Shown here: positions 40,115 to 51,050 of the stretch, in pieces
How positions within the stretch are numbered: the stretch's first letter is position 1
Layout: the number at the start of each line of letters is the position of its first letter
Source of the DNA: Alitta virens
Lineage: Eukaryota > Annelida > Polychaeta > Phyllodocida > Nereididae
Reading direction: 5' to 3'
DNA length: 64,000 bases
NCBI GenBank assembly: GCA_932294295.1
Contig: OW028577.1
Location: 1,993,001 to 2,057,000, forward strand
Program-made: the position numbers and the translations under genes
Notes under the pieces: model-generated
Database searches by the model: none
What the model saw: only the letters and a program-made list of their open reading frames with translations
Told to the model about the DNA's origin: nothing

Positions 40115-40310
40115 TGGCATCATTGCCCTTGACTAGAAAATACTCTCACGATAAGCTAAGCCTATTTATGAGATTTTACGGTCTTGAACTTGTGGAAAAT
40201 TGCCCATTAAAACAAGGTGGTGATAAATGTTGTCTAAATGTCCACATGTCTGCTACAATGCCACCTTATTCTAATTACTTCAAAAGCAACAAGAAGAGAT
40301 TAATTCATAA
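40115..40310. repeat. Dispersed repeat shared with 43850-44035
   Basis: Direct copies of about 190 bp share AAAATACTC(T/G)CACGATAAGCT, TTTTACGGTCTT, ACAAGGTGGTGATA and GCTACAATGCCACCTT. Unknown family. Confidence 0.85.
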
Positions 40311-41454
40311 AAGCAGTGTTCATGATACATGATACGTAATATGCACTGAGCTATGAAACTTTTATTACATTCATTTCATTTTCAAAGTCGACGTTTTCTT
40401 TGTGTAAGTCTTCAGTGTCTGAGAAAAAGAAAAGTAGATAATATGCTCATTATTCAGAAAAAAAGTGAAGTTGTTGTAACCAAGACATTTTACTAAATAT
40501 TTCAATGAGATCATAAAATGAATTGCTCTGTATAAGATTAAAAAACCAAAACCAAAAAAAAAACAGTAGATGGGAGCTTATCATTTAGTAGTTTTTGTAC
40601 ATTGTTGTCCACCACACTCAACGTACCTTCTTATATAAATAGCAGGTGCAACACGCGATTTTAGGGCTTTCAGTAATCTTTGCTGGATATTATATATATA
40701 TGATATGATATATTTCAATATTTCGATAGATAGATAGATAGATTGAAAATTTAACTTTGCCCAAAAAAAATAACAAATTATTCTTTTGGATAGATCAGCA
40801 TCTGCTTTATATCGATGTCTACAGTTGTATAATAGTTGGTATTGTAAGCATATACAACTATTACTATATTATGAAAATAGTGGTGGCTATGACTGACTAA
40901 TTTCTTGGTCAAATGACTCAATGAGTAATAAGGCCTCCTCCTAGGCCCATCTCACGTGAAAACCTCTGTTCCGCAGAGTACAGTTATCCCATGGGGATAA
41001 CTGTTAGCTGAACTGTACTTTGCGGAACGGAACACGTTTTTGGCACCAGGTGCAATGTCTCCATGCTACTGGTTCAGAAGCTTAGTCAGCTTATATGACT
41101 AGCTACCAAAGGCAGGCGTAATTATAAGCCTACACAGTTCTGAACCTAGATGTTGAATTTTAAATTTTATAATTCATCGATCTAGGTTGCTATCCAGGAT
41201 CTTTCTAAAAGAAACAAAAAATGTATGGTCCTACAATGATAATTTTTTCAGGAGCTGCATAGTGTATATATGTAATATTCAGTGATCTTACTGCCATTTC
41301 ACTAACCACGTACACACACGTTATTGGCTTGATGCGTCATGTTTGTAACTAAATTTGAATGGCTGTCAACAGGTGAATCGTCATTGTCACTGAGTCTTTG
41401 GCTTCGTGAAATATGACAACTTTGTGGAATAAATTCCTGTATTCTCAAAATATA
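40311..41454. other. Noncoding DNA around palindromic element copy 2
   Basis: No gene seen. A short (GATA)n run lies at about 40725-40743. Confidence 0.4.
40967..41034. repeat. Palindromic element, copy 2
   Basis: TGTTCCGCAGAGTACAGTTATCCC, centre ATG, then GGGATAACTGTTAGCTGAACTGTACTTTGCGGAACGGAACA (shown only in outline): the arms pair over most of their length and share the CAGTTATCCC core with copies 1, 3 and 4. Confidence 0.85.
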
Positions 41455-42725
41455 CATGTGATTTATTTATATTTATTTATAAAACATATTTATACAGGGT
41501 ATAAACATTTTGAGCAGCAGCCCTGTTGATAACTTACAGTTCAGGCATTTAACTGCTTGTATTCAACTCCACTATTGTTATGTGGCAGCATTCACTGAGT
41601 GATGAAACCTGAATGGAGACGTTATGAAATAGTAAGGCCAAAGCATGGTTACATCATTAAATCATTGTCTCCATGAGAAAACAGACAACCACACAGAAAT
41701 ACCATAATAATCAATATTTAAAGCATAAATTTATCTAGTCATCTTAATTTTCAAACGTTATATAACATCAGTAATTTTGTAGCAAATCACTTTAAAAGTT
41801 CATGGTTTCAAGCAAAACTAGAAGTAGGCCTATAACCCTGGGATTATAAACAGTAAAATGTATTACCAACAATGCAATGGCCACCATACTTCTGAGTAGC
41901 ATGTTAAATATATATATTAAACTTTCATCCTCATGATAACGCCAGTAATCAAGTTAGTTTCATTAAAAAAAGCCTGTCAATCTGAACCTAGACAAAGCTA
42001 GACAACTTCTGTTATACGATGCTACCTGCCACTAAACGGAACTCCCTGGCTATAACTGGCCACTCAAAGTCAGATCTAAAAGTACATATTTATAATATTT
42101 TAGATAAATTTCCATTTGCCAAGGTTTATATTTCTTTCAGTAAACCAATTATAAGCTAGGAGTAGACAGAAGCAGATAGCTTAGGCCAGTTATGTTGCTA
42201 ACTTTAAAGTTGATCATATGTTATGGCAATTTAGTTTTAATGAGCATCACTTTAATGGTACCCTTTTTCCTTAAGTTGTAATTATGACAATCATTTTCAA
42301 AAAATTTTTAATTTTTGTAAAATAGTGTCTTACTATTAAATTTTTTAATATAGCTTACAACATTCAAGCATGGAGTCACTCTCTTGTGATTCTATGATTC
42401 AAGTTCATACACATCCTGAAATTTCAGTATTTTCTGCATTTGAATAGTGGCTCTGTATGAGCATTGTAATTTGAATTGCTGATCAGCCTAAGAGCTCTTT
42501 TTATTTAGTCCATACACCACCCCAAGCTACAACACCATAAATAAACCATATGTGGATATATCAAAGCATGATATAATGTCTTTAGCGTTGATAACGATTG
42601 GCAAGCCTTTATCTTATAAATTATAGCTAAGTTTTGTTTAATTTGGTTCCACTTATAAGTGATATGGTCTTTCCAGTCTAAGTTTTCATTTAAAATGATT
42701 CCAAGAAATTTGGTCTTTTTAGCAG
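41455..42725 (-). mobile_element. Degenerate LINE 3' half
   Basis: On the minus strand, 42380-42725 reads as reverse transcriptase (KTKFLGIILNENLDWKDHIT, IYKIKACQSLSTLKTLYHAL, IYPHMVYLW) with breaks, and 41455-41520 carries the 3' UTR end TATACCCTGTATAAATATGT also seen at 39490. Together they mark one 5'-truncated, decayed CR1/jockey-like copy. Confidence 0.65.
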
Positions 42726-43850
42726 AAAAAAATCGAACAAAAACAAAACAGGAAGCCTCAGTACCTTACACTATATAAATTGTCTAAATGATGAACTATA
42801 CTATATATCACAATTGATTTGTGTTATCTTATCACATAGTGTAAAATAAACATTATGATAATAGAAATGGAAAATTCTGGAGAGTTCCACCCCCCCCCCC
42901 CCCCCCCACTTCAGCCCTGGACCAGGGTCTAATTCATCAGTTTGGCAGGTTGGTTGTTTAAACTGTAGTTCAAGTATCAACTTGGTAGAAAATGTAGATA
43001 TTAAATATTTAACATCACCATTGGTCATAAATGTACATGCAGAATGATACCAGACATGACATGTATATTTTAACTATTATGGGAAAAACCCTCTGATTAA
43101 TGTGTAGTCCAATCAGCTGATAATTGCAAATTTGCATTCTTACACTTTTATTACAAATTTGATTCATTGTTTACAACAGTAGGATTAAAAAAAAAAAACA
43201 TCCACCACCTTTTTTCTTTTTCTGTACTATTTCTAATATCTCTCTAAAACTATTCATTATAAAATTGCAAGTGCTCACTGTGTAGTACTTTTGATCTCAA
43301 AAATCTAAAAACACAGCATTGGCAGACAAGAAAAAAAAAAGTTGTGGGGCGAAAGCTATGTAAGGGGGTAGTTTTGTGAACTATTTCAGGTCTCAACACA
43401 ATATAGGTCATATGAAGGGTATTTTTGTGGGCTTTATTGGCTGAGGCTAAAAAATAATCTGAATCCAGAACTTAGAAAATATTATACTATTAGTATGATT
43501 TATCCACACTAAAAGCAACATTGACGCGACAAATGACATATTTATTAAGTTGAAGATGCTAAAATTATAAGAAATATATGTATACTGTATGTTATTGTTC
43601 ATTTACAAGTTTATGAAAGGCCAATTGCGAAGGACCATCAGATTTCAAGGTGTTCAAAATGGTATGACAAAATTTTTTCTTGAACATGAAATGAAATTAC
43701 TTTAGAATTTGATAAACATTCAGCCAAAGCTATTTTTCAAATTGATCCTGTTACACATAAATAAAACAAAGATTAAAAGAACATAAAATATGTACATCAT
43801 GATATATGTACATATATGTACATCATGCTTAGTGACTAAATGACCTGAAA
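42726..43850. other. Noncoding DNA with C-run
   Basis: No gene recognised. A C-run of 17 bases or more at about 42891-42907 and an A-run near 43188. Confidence 0.4.
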
Positions 43851-44035
43851 TTTATTACTCCTGAGTGGAAAATACTCGCACGATAAGCTATGCCTATTTA
43901 TGAAATTTTACGGTCTTCAGCTTGTGGAAAATTGTCCATTAACAAGGTGGTGATAGATTTATCTAAATGTCCACACATATCCGCTACAATGCCACCTTGT
44001 TCTAACTATATCAAAGGCAACAACAAGGGACTATT
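43850..44035. repeat. Dispersed repeat shared with 40115-40310
   Basis: Second direct copy; see 40115-40310. Divergence is roughly one base in eight by eye. Confidence 0.85.
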
Positions 44036-44520
44036 TCTGTGGTTTTTTCCCCCTAAATTCTTACCAAAAAAAAATGGAAAAGAGCAAATAAGGCAGATAA
44101 ATCAGGTCAACTTATGTAACTTGCCATGTACCATTGACAGTATTTTCAGTGTTGATATTTGATTATGCGATTGTGACAATGTTAATGTTTAAGAAATATC
44201 GAGAAAAAAGCAGTCCCTCAGATTGAGTGATAGGTTGGTCAGAGCTCTATATGCATTATTTTCTTACAAAATATATTAATAAATTATATATAATTAAGTA
44301 TTGATATGCTTAGAAAAATAAAACAGTTGGTGCTATATATAGTAGGCCTAAAAGAAAACCTGTTTAAACTTCCAAATTTCAAAAGAAGTTCCATTTCACT
44401 ACTTTCTAAAGTTCACTTGAATACTTTCATAATGATAGCTTTATACACAATACATAAGTATACACATTTATAAGACATTTTGAGTCTGGCATACGAGTAA
44501 GTTAGTTTGGTTAGTTTGAT

Positions 44521-44600
44521 CCCCCCCCCCCCCCCCTAGCGAAGCAAGCATGTCTCTCATTTTTGTCCGAGTTCGCAGATGCACCCCCCCCCCCCCCCCC
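44521..44600. repeat. Two long C-runs
   Basis: C-runs at 44521-44536 and 44584-44600, with a G-run nearby at 44724-44739. Prone to slippage and sequencing error. Confidence 0.9.
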
Positions 44601-44640
44601 AACTCCCCCAATGACCATGGATGTGTACCTAGATTTGTTT

Positions 44641-44695
44641 CGTTTCGCAAAATACAGTTATCCCCTGGGATAACTGTACATTGAGAAATGGAACA
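44641..44695. repeat. Palindromic element, copy 3
   Basis: GTTTCGCAAAATACAGTTATCCCC followed by TGGGATAACTGTACATTGAG and AAATGGAAC; the TACAGTTATCCC/GGGATAACTGTA core is perfect. Confidence 0.85.
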
Positions 44696-45949
44696 TATGT
44701 ATACATGTACTACTGAGATGGGTGGGGGGGGGGGGGGGGAGTTTATGTGGCTTATACGGGGGTTTATTGGGTTTGGTAAATAAGGAAGCTGAAATCAATA
44801 TGCGTGATCAGCAGGTTTCTTATGATACATTTTATAAATAAACATTAAATTGAAGATATTGTTGTTAGATTTGCTAAGTAAATTCAGTTGATAAAACGTT
44901 TGTAAAACGTTCTAATATGGGATATATAAAATTCATAGATTTTAAGTGGAGGGGGGAGGGGGCATCCTAACTGCTGAGAGAGGCAAAGCCACCCAAGTAG
45001 CCACTTATAACTGATGTAAAGAAACTGGTAGAACTTGTTGGATAAGATAAGATAATAAATATTATTATGACTGATCACTGTTTCTTAAGTAAACTCATGG
45101 GAGAAACTGATTGATTGATTGATTGATTTATTTGTCAAAGACAACCCTGGAATTGCCTATTTCTGTTTTTATATAGGGCCCTAATACAAAACGAGTACTA
45201 TAGATTGATTGATCGATCGATCAATCAATCACTCATTTGACAGTGCCTGGAGTCGGACTTGGCTGATGCAAACGACCTGAACCAGGGTTGGTCCTAGACA
45301 GAACAAACACCCCATATATACACGTATATACAGTTATCCCCTGAGATGATCAGCCGCTGATTAGAGGGGTTATTTTACTTAAATTTGTTTCACTTGCCTA
45401 ACTTCCCATTGATATTTACCATTCCTCTCTTATGAAAAATATCTGGTCTAGCTTAATTACTGTAATTATTTACAAGATAACATGTATAGGTCTACCATAT
45501 TAAACTAAAACTAGCCATCATAGAGGCAAATTCTTAATATGGCAGACACCTACAGGTATACACTAGAATAAGGAAAACATAGTACATGTTTCAGTAATGA
45601 ACCTGTGTTTATTTGTTAGAATCATTTCAAATGGGTTTCACTTGTAAAAATGCCCTCGTTGGATAAAATAAATCTATGACCATCTGTGTAGTGTGTACAT
45701 ATTTTTATGTGTCAGTGAAAATCAGGATCCTAATGGCAGTCAAATTTGGGCTGTTTTAAGACGTAGTAAAAGCAGTGAACATTTGGAAAAAAACCACTTT
45801 AATTTGAGTGCATGTTAACTTTTTAAAATCATAAACTGAAAACTGAGAAGCCTCTTTCAAACGTGTATGCATCAGGCCTACACACACACAGTTCATGACC
45901 TGAGCTGTATATATTAAGTAATCACCCATGCTGCCCTCTGTAGGACTTT
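44696..45949. other. Noncoding repeat-rich DNA
   Basis: No gene. Contains the G-run, a (GATT)n run at about 45110-45130 followed by a LINE-tail-like segment, an inverted GATTGATTGATCGATCGATCAATCAATC at about 45205, and a partial palindromic element (ATACAGTTATCCCC) at 45327-45345. Confidence 0.45.
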
Positions 45950-46004
45950 CGTTCCGTTCCGCAAAATACAGTTATCCCAAGAGATAACTGTAGATTGCGA
46001 AACA
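45950..46004. repeat. Palindromic element, copy 4
   Basis: GTTCCGTTCCGCAAAATACAGTTATCCC, then AAGAGATAACTGTAGATTGCGAAAC (in outline): same family, with the right outer arm partly lost. A half copy (GGTTCCGTTCCGCAAAGTACAGTTA in outline) lies at 46935-46961. Confidence 0.85.
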
Positions 46005-47234
46005 TTGAAAAATCAAAATAGAAAGAAATGAATTAACAAAATTAATGCATCTACATATATATTTGAATTAAATACATATTTAAAAAAAAAAACTAGCTTT
46101 GCCAATATTTTACATAATATGAATTATTCTCACTGGTGCTTTAATTATTCATGGAATGTCTACTACTAGGTAAATGCAAACACATTAATTGGTCCTATTG
46201 AAATCAAGTTCACCTGTCAAATAAAAATCCCAATACTTTAGATTAAAAAATGCTATCACCAGCTAAATGGGAACCTGTCAATCAAGAATAATCTTTGAGA
46301 ATTGCAGTTAAAGATGCAATTCTTTTTCATTTGCTTAGATATATGCGTTTAGACATGTGACATGTTTTGCTCTTTGATCCTGGTGATGACTTAATTGAAA
46401 AATTAAAAAAAGATAAATAAATCTCCAATTTGCCAAATATCGGTCTTACTGTACACAACTTATGAATACATTTTCTGCAATAAACAGATAAATAAGGACT
46501 CTAAGAAAGAATTAAAGTTAAAAAGGACAAAAATATTGTAATACAAGGTTAAGATTGATTCTGTTTTTCAACATGAATTAAATGAATTACGGACATCGAG
46601 TGGTCGTAATGGCCTGGTTCTACTTTTCCAATTACACAGTGAATCATCTCATCTTTATAAACTGCAGGTGCATTTTAAGCTTCATTTTCAATCAAGTGTA
46701 GGTATTTTAACCATAGAGTCTGTAGTGGCTCCATGTTTTAACTACTATGGGTCACTATGTTACTATGCTATCCCTTCCTAATCACCTAATGGATGCTTTC
46801 AAGTCAGTGTGAAATTAATGTTCAACGGTAATGGCCATTTCACAGTCACACATAGATTGGTAATTCTGACTGATAAGAACATACACCCCCTATTCATGAT
46901 GCCTAAACTGACATTTTCTGAAGTGCCCCCGTTTGGTTCCGTTCCGCAAAGTACAGTTAGCCTCATTATATGTCTAAAATAGAGTAATGGTGCCTTTTGG
47001 GGGTCTCATGGCCGTAAATACTATTGAATTTTCAAAATTAGGGCAAAATAGGGAAAATTCCTACTTTTTCAAACCTCCATACAAAAGACACTATTTACCC
47101 TACATTAATGAAATCGTATCAATGACATATCTAAATTATAGTATTATCACTTTTCAAACTTCATTTTGATATTCATTTCATGCTGATTATATAATAATGG
47201 AAAATCAGAAAAAATGCTAAAAATTTCTTAAATT
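46005..47234. other. Noncoding AT-rich DNA
   Basis: No gene recognised apart from the half palindromic element at 46935-46961. Confidence 0.4.
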
Positions 47235-47461
47235 GTGTTTCCAGAGCAGAAATCTGGCATTAATGCACTTACCCTAACAAAATTGTATATGTTACTACTC
47301 TATATAGCTTAGTTGTGCATTTTGATAGTCACATTGAGATATCTCAGACGATTCCATTGAAGTCTATTTAATGCTTGAGATTTCAAAATACATTTCTCAC
47401 TACATTGTATTACTGATTTCATGATCAGCTTCATCATAATTATATTGTCACATTTATCACT

Positions 47462-47535
47462 ACATATTAGTCTGACCAGGATATCAAACCTTGTCATTTG
47501 ATTAAAGGTTTGATATCCTGGTCAGACTAATATGT
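47462..47535. repeat. Perfect 29-bp inverted repeat with 16-nt loop
   Basis: The left arm (47462-47490) and right arm (47507-47535) are exact reverse complements, with TTGTCATTTGATTAAA between. It lies about 290 bp upstream of the Toll-like receptor start. The duplicated locus near 61326 keeps the loop and part of the inner arm base but not the right arm. Confidence 0.95.
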
Positions 47536-47824
47536 TTAATGCCCAAAAATAGTTCGTAAAATGTCAAATTTTGTAAATTAATTTCTGCAAATATATTGGC
47601 TTAGATATAGTATCCAGGAAGCTTACTGAAAAAATCCACTTTAATCAGCCAGTCATGGAATATAATGTTCAGCATGTGGTGTAATATGCACTTATTTTTT
47701 CCATTTGCGCATATGTTCAAGCTTCATTGACTACAAAACTTCCATCTTCGGGGGTATTTTCACATTTCTCATGTAAAACAACTTTGCTAGTTACATCTGG
47801 ATTGGTGATATATTCATACATGCA

Positions 47825-50635
47825 ATGGCAGGATTGAACTTATTAACTCTACTTTACATTATTTCAAATGTATATATTGCTCAAGTGCTTGGTATAATCA
47901 GAAGTGATTGCCCAGTTGGATGTGAATGCAAGTTTGTGACAAAGACTGTCAAGTGTTTCCATGGAAACTGGAATGAACTGCCACCACTTCCTCAAGGAAC
48001 ACAGGAAGTGCACATTAAAGGAGGAAATTTTGGGAGGCTTGCAAAGCCGAAGGCATGTCAATCATATTTTGATGTTATTCTACTTGACCTTTATGACAAT
48101 GGGATCAGAGATATCGCTGATGACATGTTTCAGTGCATCCCAAACCTTCGTATACTGAAAACAGATGAGAACACATTTCACAATTTCCCAAATGTTTCAA
48201 TTTGTAACTTGAAGAATCTGAAAACCCTCACATTGGAAATGTTTTCTTCAGTGCCTTTCAGCATTTTTGACAATTTGGAGTGCTTCAGATCCCTAAAAAA
48301 CCTTGCAAATGTAGACTTAATGAACATCCGTGATGGCATATATCAACCCATCGCTCAGGAACTACAACCATTAAAACATGTGTCACGGAGTTTGAGTCTT
48401 CGTTATTGCTCGATATCCTCACTGATGAATGACACTTTCATGGGTTTCAGACTTCAGATTCTTGACTTATCTTCAAACGAAATTTCTTACATACCAGAGA
48501 ACACTTTCAATCATTTGATAAATTTAACAACATTGAAATTAGGCCACAATAGAATCAAGGACACTTATGGGTGGTTTGACAAACTTTCTGTTGAGGTAAT
48601 ATACTTTGGAAACAATGATTTGGATAAGCTACCCCATTTGTCAAGTAGTATGCATGAAGTGCATCTGAATGGCTTTGAGGTTTCATCATTAACCAGCTAT
48701 ACTTTTGCTCATTTAGATAAACTTAAAATCCTTGATCTGTCACTCTCTAGAATTGAATTCTTAGAAAAACATACATTTTACAACTTGATCAGTCTAGTTC
48801 AACTCAATTTGTCAGCATGTCGCATAGAGTATTTCCCAAAAGAAACTTTTTACAACTTGCCAAAATTAGAAGTGCTGGACATAAGTGGAAATGGCGACGC
48901 TAATACAACATCATTATCTAATTTGCTTCTTGATATTGTTAATTTTCCATTGAAGACTTTGGTTATGAATAATGAAGTCATTTTCACTCTGGACAGAACT
49001 TTTGAACTATTCCAACCAAACATGCTTGAAGGACTGAATTTAAGTAATTCTCTAATTCAGAGAATTATGCCAGGTACATTTCAGCACTTCAAGGACTTGC
49101 GAATTCTTGATTTATCAAGAAACCACATATCAGATTTCCCTTTTTTATTGTTTGAAAACCTCACAAGCCTCACTCATCTCTATCTCCAATCAAATGCTTT
49201 ATGGTTTTTTTCTACATTTCACTTTGGTATTTCTTCATCCTCTCTGACTGCATTATATTTGCAGCAAAATAGACTGACAACAGTGACCGTTGAGGACCTA
49301 AATTTGACAACACTTGATGTTTCTCAAAATGATGTTAGTACTATTTATCTCACAGGGCTATTTTCATTGACTACACTAAAAATTTCTATAAAAAAGTTGA
49401 ACCGGCTTGTGCCACTTAACTTCCGAAGGATTCCAAATTTATCACATTTGGCCATGTCATCTGATGCGAGTATTAAGCTAAAACCAGATTTTTTTTCAAA
49501 TAACCTAAATTTAGAAACTTTGGAACTGTCAGGTTTTAAGCTTATGCATTTGCATCCAAGCAAACAAAAAGATCTGTGGGGAATTTTAAATAAATTGCAC
49601 GATTTACGAATCAGGAAATGTGGTTTGTCAATCTTGATTCCAGGAATGTTCAGTAATCTAAGTGTTCTTGAAACACTTGATTTGTCTTCAAACCGTATAG
49701 CCTTTTTTGAACCATCAGCATTTCAAAATATGACAAGACTGAGAACACTGGTCATGGAGAGTAACATGATTTCATATGTCACATGGGAATCTTTCAGATA
49801 TTTACCTCACTTGAGAAGCCTTTCTCTGGCATTCAATCCAATTCTTTGCACTTGTGAGGTTTTGTGGATTTACCAAATTATAACAACAAAGAACTTGGTG
49901 TACGTAAGTAATGCAGATAATCACTTTTGTCAGGGCCCATGGGATTTGATCAATGTAAAGGTGGGAGATATAAATCTGAAAGTATCGGATTGTGAAGATA
50001 ACTGGGCAAATATCTTAAAACCAGTATGCTCAGGATTTTTGGTAATTATGACGATTCTTTGCATTTATGCCATATGGCATTACCGGTGGCGAATCAGATA
50101 CACTTTCTTCCTTGCAAGAGCTGGTATAGGGCGATATGAGGAATTCCATGATGACTATGAGTACATATATGATGCTTTTGTTGCTTATAGTAGTGAAGAC
50201 TTACCATGGGTTAAACAGCATTTAATGTTCAATATTGATGTGGATTACATAGGTGAAGATGGATTTAAGCTTTGTGTCCATGACCGTGATTGGCTGGGAG
50301 GAGTTGATATTGTAGAAAACATTGTAAAGAGCATAGCAGAGAGTCGCCGCACTATCCTTGTCCTGTCAAAGGCATTTGCGATCAGTCGTTGGTGTCAATT
50401 TGAGCTGGCCATGGCACACATGAGACTGGATGCTGAAGGTAAAAAGAGAGATCGACTTGTGGTTATTCTCTTAGATAATATTCCAAATGAAATGCTTACT
50501 CCCAGACTTGTGTACCTGCTTACAACAAAGACTTATCTGAAATGGTCACAAGATCCTGACTCACAAAGGATTTTCTGGAAAGCTCTCAAGAAATCACTGC
50601 GACGACAAGTTCTATACAATCAAACTGGAGTGTAA
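47825..50635 (+). CDS. Toll-like receptor, copy 1 (single exon, 936 aa)
   Basis: A type I membrane receptor for innate immune or developmental signalling. The signal peptide covers about the first 22 residues, then an N-terminal Cys-rich cap (CPVGCECKF...VKCF). About twenty leucine-rich repeats follow (LKILDLSLSRIEFLEKHTFY-type), then one C-terminal cap (NPILCTCEVLW...NHFCQGPW...DC), a membrane segment (about 735-757) and a TIR domain (about 777-915: YDAFVAYSSEDLPWV, LCVHDRDWLGG, LSKAFAISRWCQFELAMAH, FWKAL). One C-terminal Cys cap places it with the single-cysteine-cluster, vertebrate-like TLRs. The BB loop reads RDWLGG at 821-826, with Gly825 where most TLRs have Pro. The whole coding region is uninterrupted. 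A near-identical copy begins at 61698. Confidence 0.95.
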   Translation: MAGLNLLTLLYIISNVYIAQVLGIIRSDCPVGCECKFVTKTVKCFHGNWNELPPLPQGTQEVHIKGGNFGRLAKPKACQSYFDVILLDLYDNGIRDIADDMFQCIPNLRILKTDENTFHNFPNVSICNLKNLKTLTLEMFSSVPFSIFDNLECFRSLKNLANVDLMNIRDGIYQPIAQELQPLKHVSRSLSLRYCSISSLMNDTFMGFRLQILDLSSNEISYIPENTFNHLINLTTLKLGHNRIKDTYGWFDKLSVEVIYFGNNDLDKLPHLSSSMHEVHLNGFEVSSLTSYTFAHLDKLKILDLSLSRIEFLEKHTFYNLISLVQLNLSACRIEYFPKETFYNLPKLEVLDISGNGDANTTSLSNLLLDIVNFPLKTLVMNNEVIFTLDRTFELFQPNMLEGLNLSNSLIQRIMPGTFQHFKDLRILDLSRNHISDFPFLLFENLTSLTHLYLQSNALWFFSTFHFGISSSSLTALYLQQNRLTTVTVEDLNLTTLDVSQNDVSTIYLTGLFSLTTLKISIKKLNRLVPLNFRRIPNLSHLAMSSDASIKLKPDFFSNNLNLETLELSGFKLMHLHPSKQKDLWGILNKLHDLRIRKCGLSILIPGMFSNLSVLETLDLSSNRIAFFEPSAFQNMTRLRTLVMESNMISYVTWESFRYLPHLRSLSLAFNPILCTCEVLWIYQIITTKNLVYVSNADNHFCQGPWDLINVKVGDINLKVSDCEDNWANILKPVCSGFLVIMTILCIYAIWHYRWRIRYTFFLARAGIGRYEEFHDDYEYIYDAFVAYSSEDLPWVKQHLMFNIDVDYIGEDGFKLCVHDRDWLGGVDIVENIVKSIAESRRTILVLSKAFAISRWCQFELAMAHMRLDAEGKKRDRLVVILLDNIPNEMLTPRLVYLLTTKTYLKWSQDPDSQRIFWKALKKSLRRQVLYNQTGV

Positions 50636-50714
50636 TTGAACATTTGTTTGGATCCTGTTGTTAGACTTGACGTAGTCACTTACTGGGATTATTATAATTA
50701 CAGGATGCAGAGAC

Positions 50715-51050
50715 ATAACACAGGAATACACTTTTTAGAATTTATGATGGCACTCATGCCAAACTCTTGGGCCATTACATAGCATCAGATTTACGTGAAA
50801 CGAAAGAGATGGCATACATGAAGCCAGACCTTGTAGGCAGAATGAATACACTAATGGGCAATTTAAGCGGATTAACACCAGATGTCATGCTGGAAGTTTT
50901 TCGGAGCAAATGTTGCCGATGCTGCGGCTGCCAAGCATGGCAGTTTGATCAAGGGACCTTGGGAGAATTTGGCACCATGTGGACCAGGTGTGTTCGTCAT
51001 TTACTTTGTCTCCCAGCAAAGTCGCATACAAGAACCTGACAAACATAACT
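50715..51050 (+). pseudogene. LINE reverse transcriptase C-terminal relic
   Basis: A plus-strand frame carries LVGRMNTLMGNLSGLTPDVM, VFRSKCCRCCGCQAW, then FGTMWTRCVRHLLCLPAKSHT and a stop. The order of F-x-S-x-CC-x-x-x-G-x-Q-x-W, a Trp-Arg helix and LP-x-x-(S/T)H-T is typical for the end of several LINE reverse transcriptases. No other part of the element is seen. It lies directly downstream of the Toll-like receptor stop. Confidence 0.55.
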
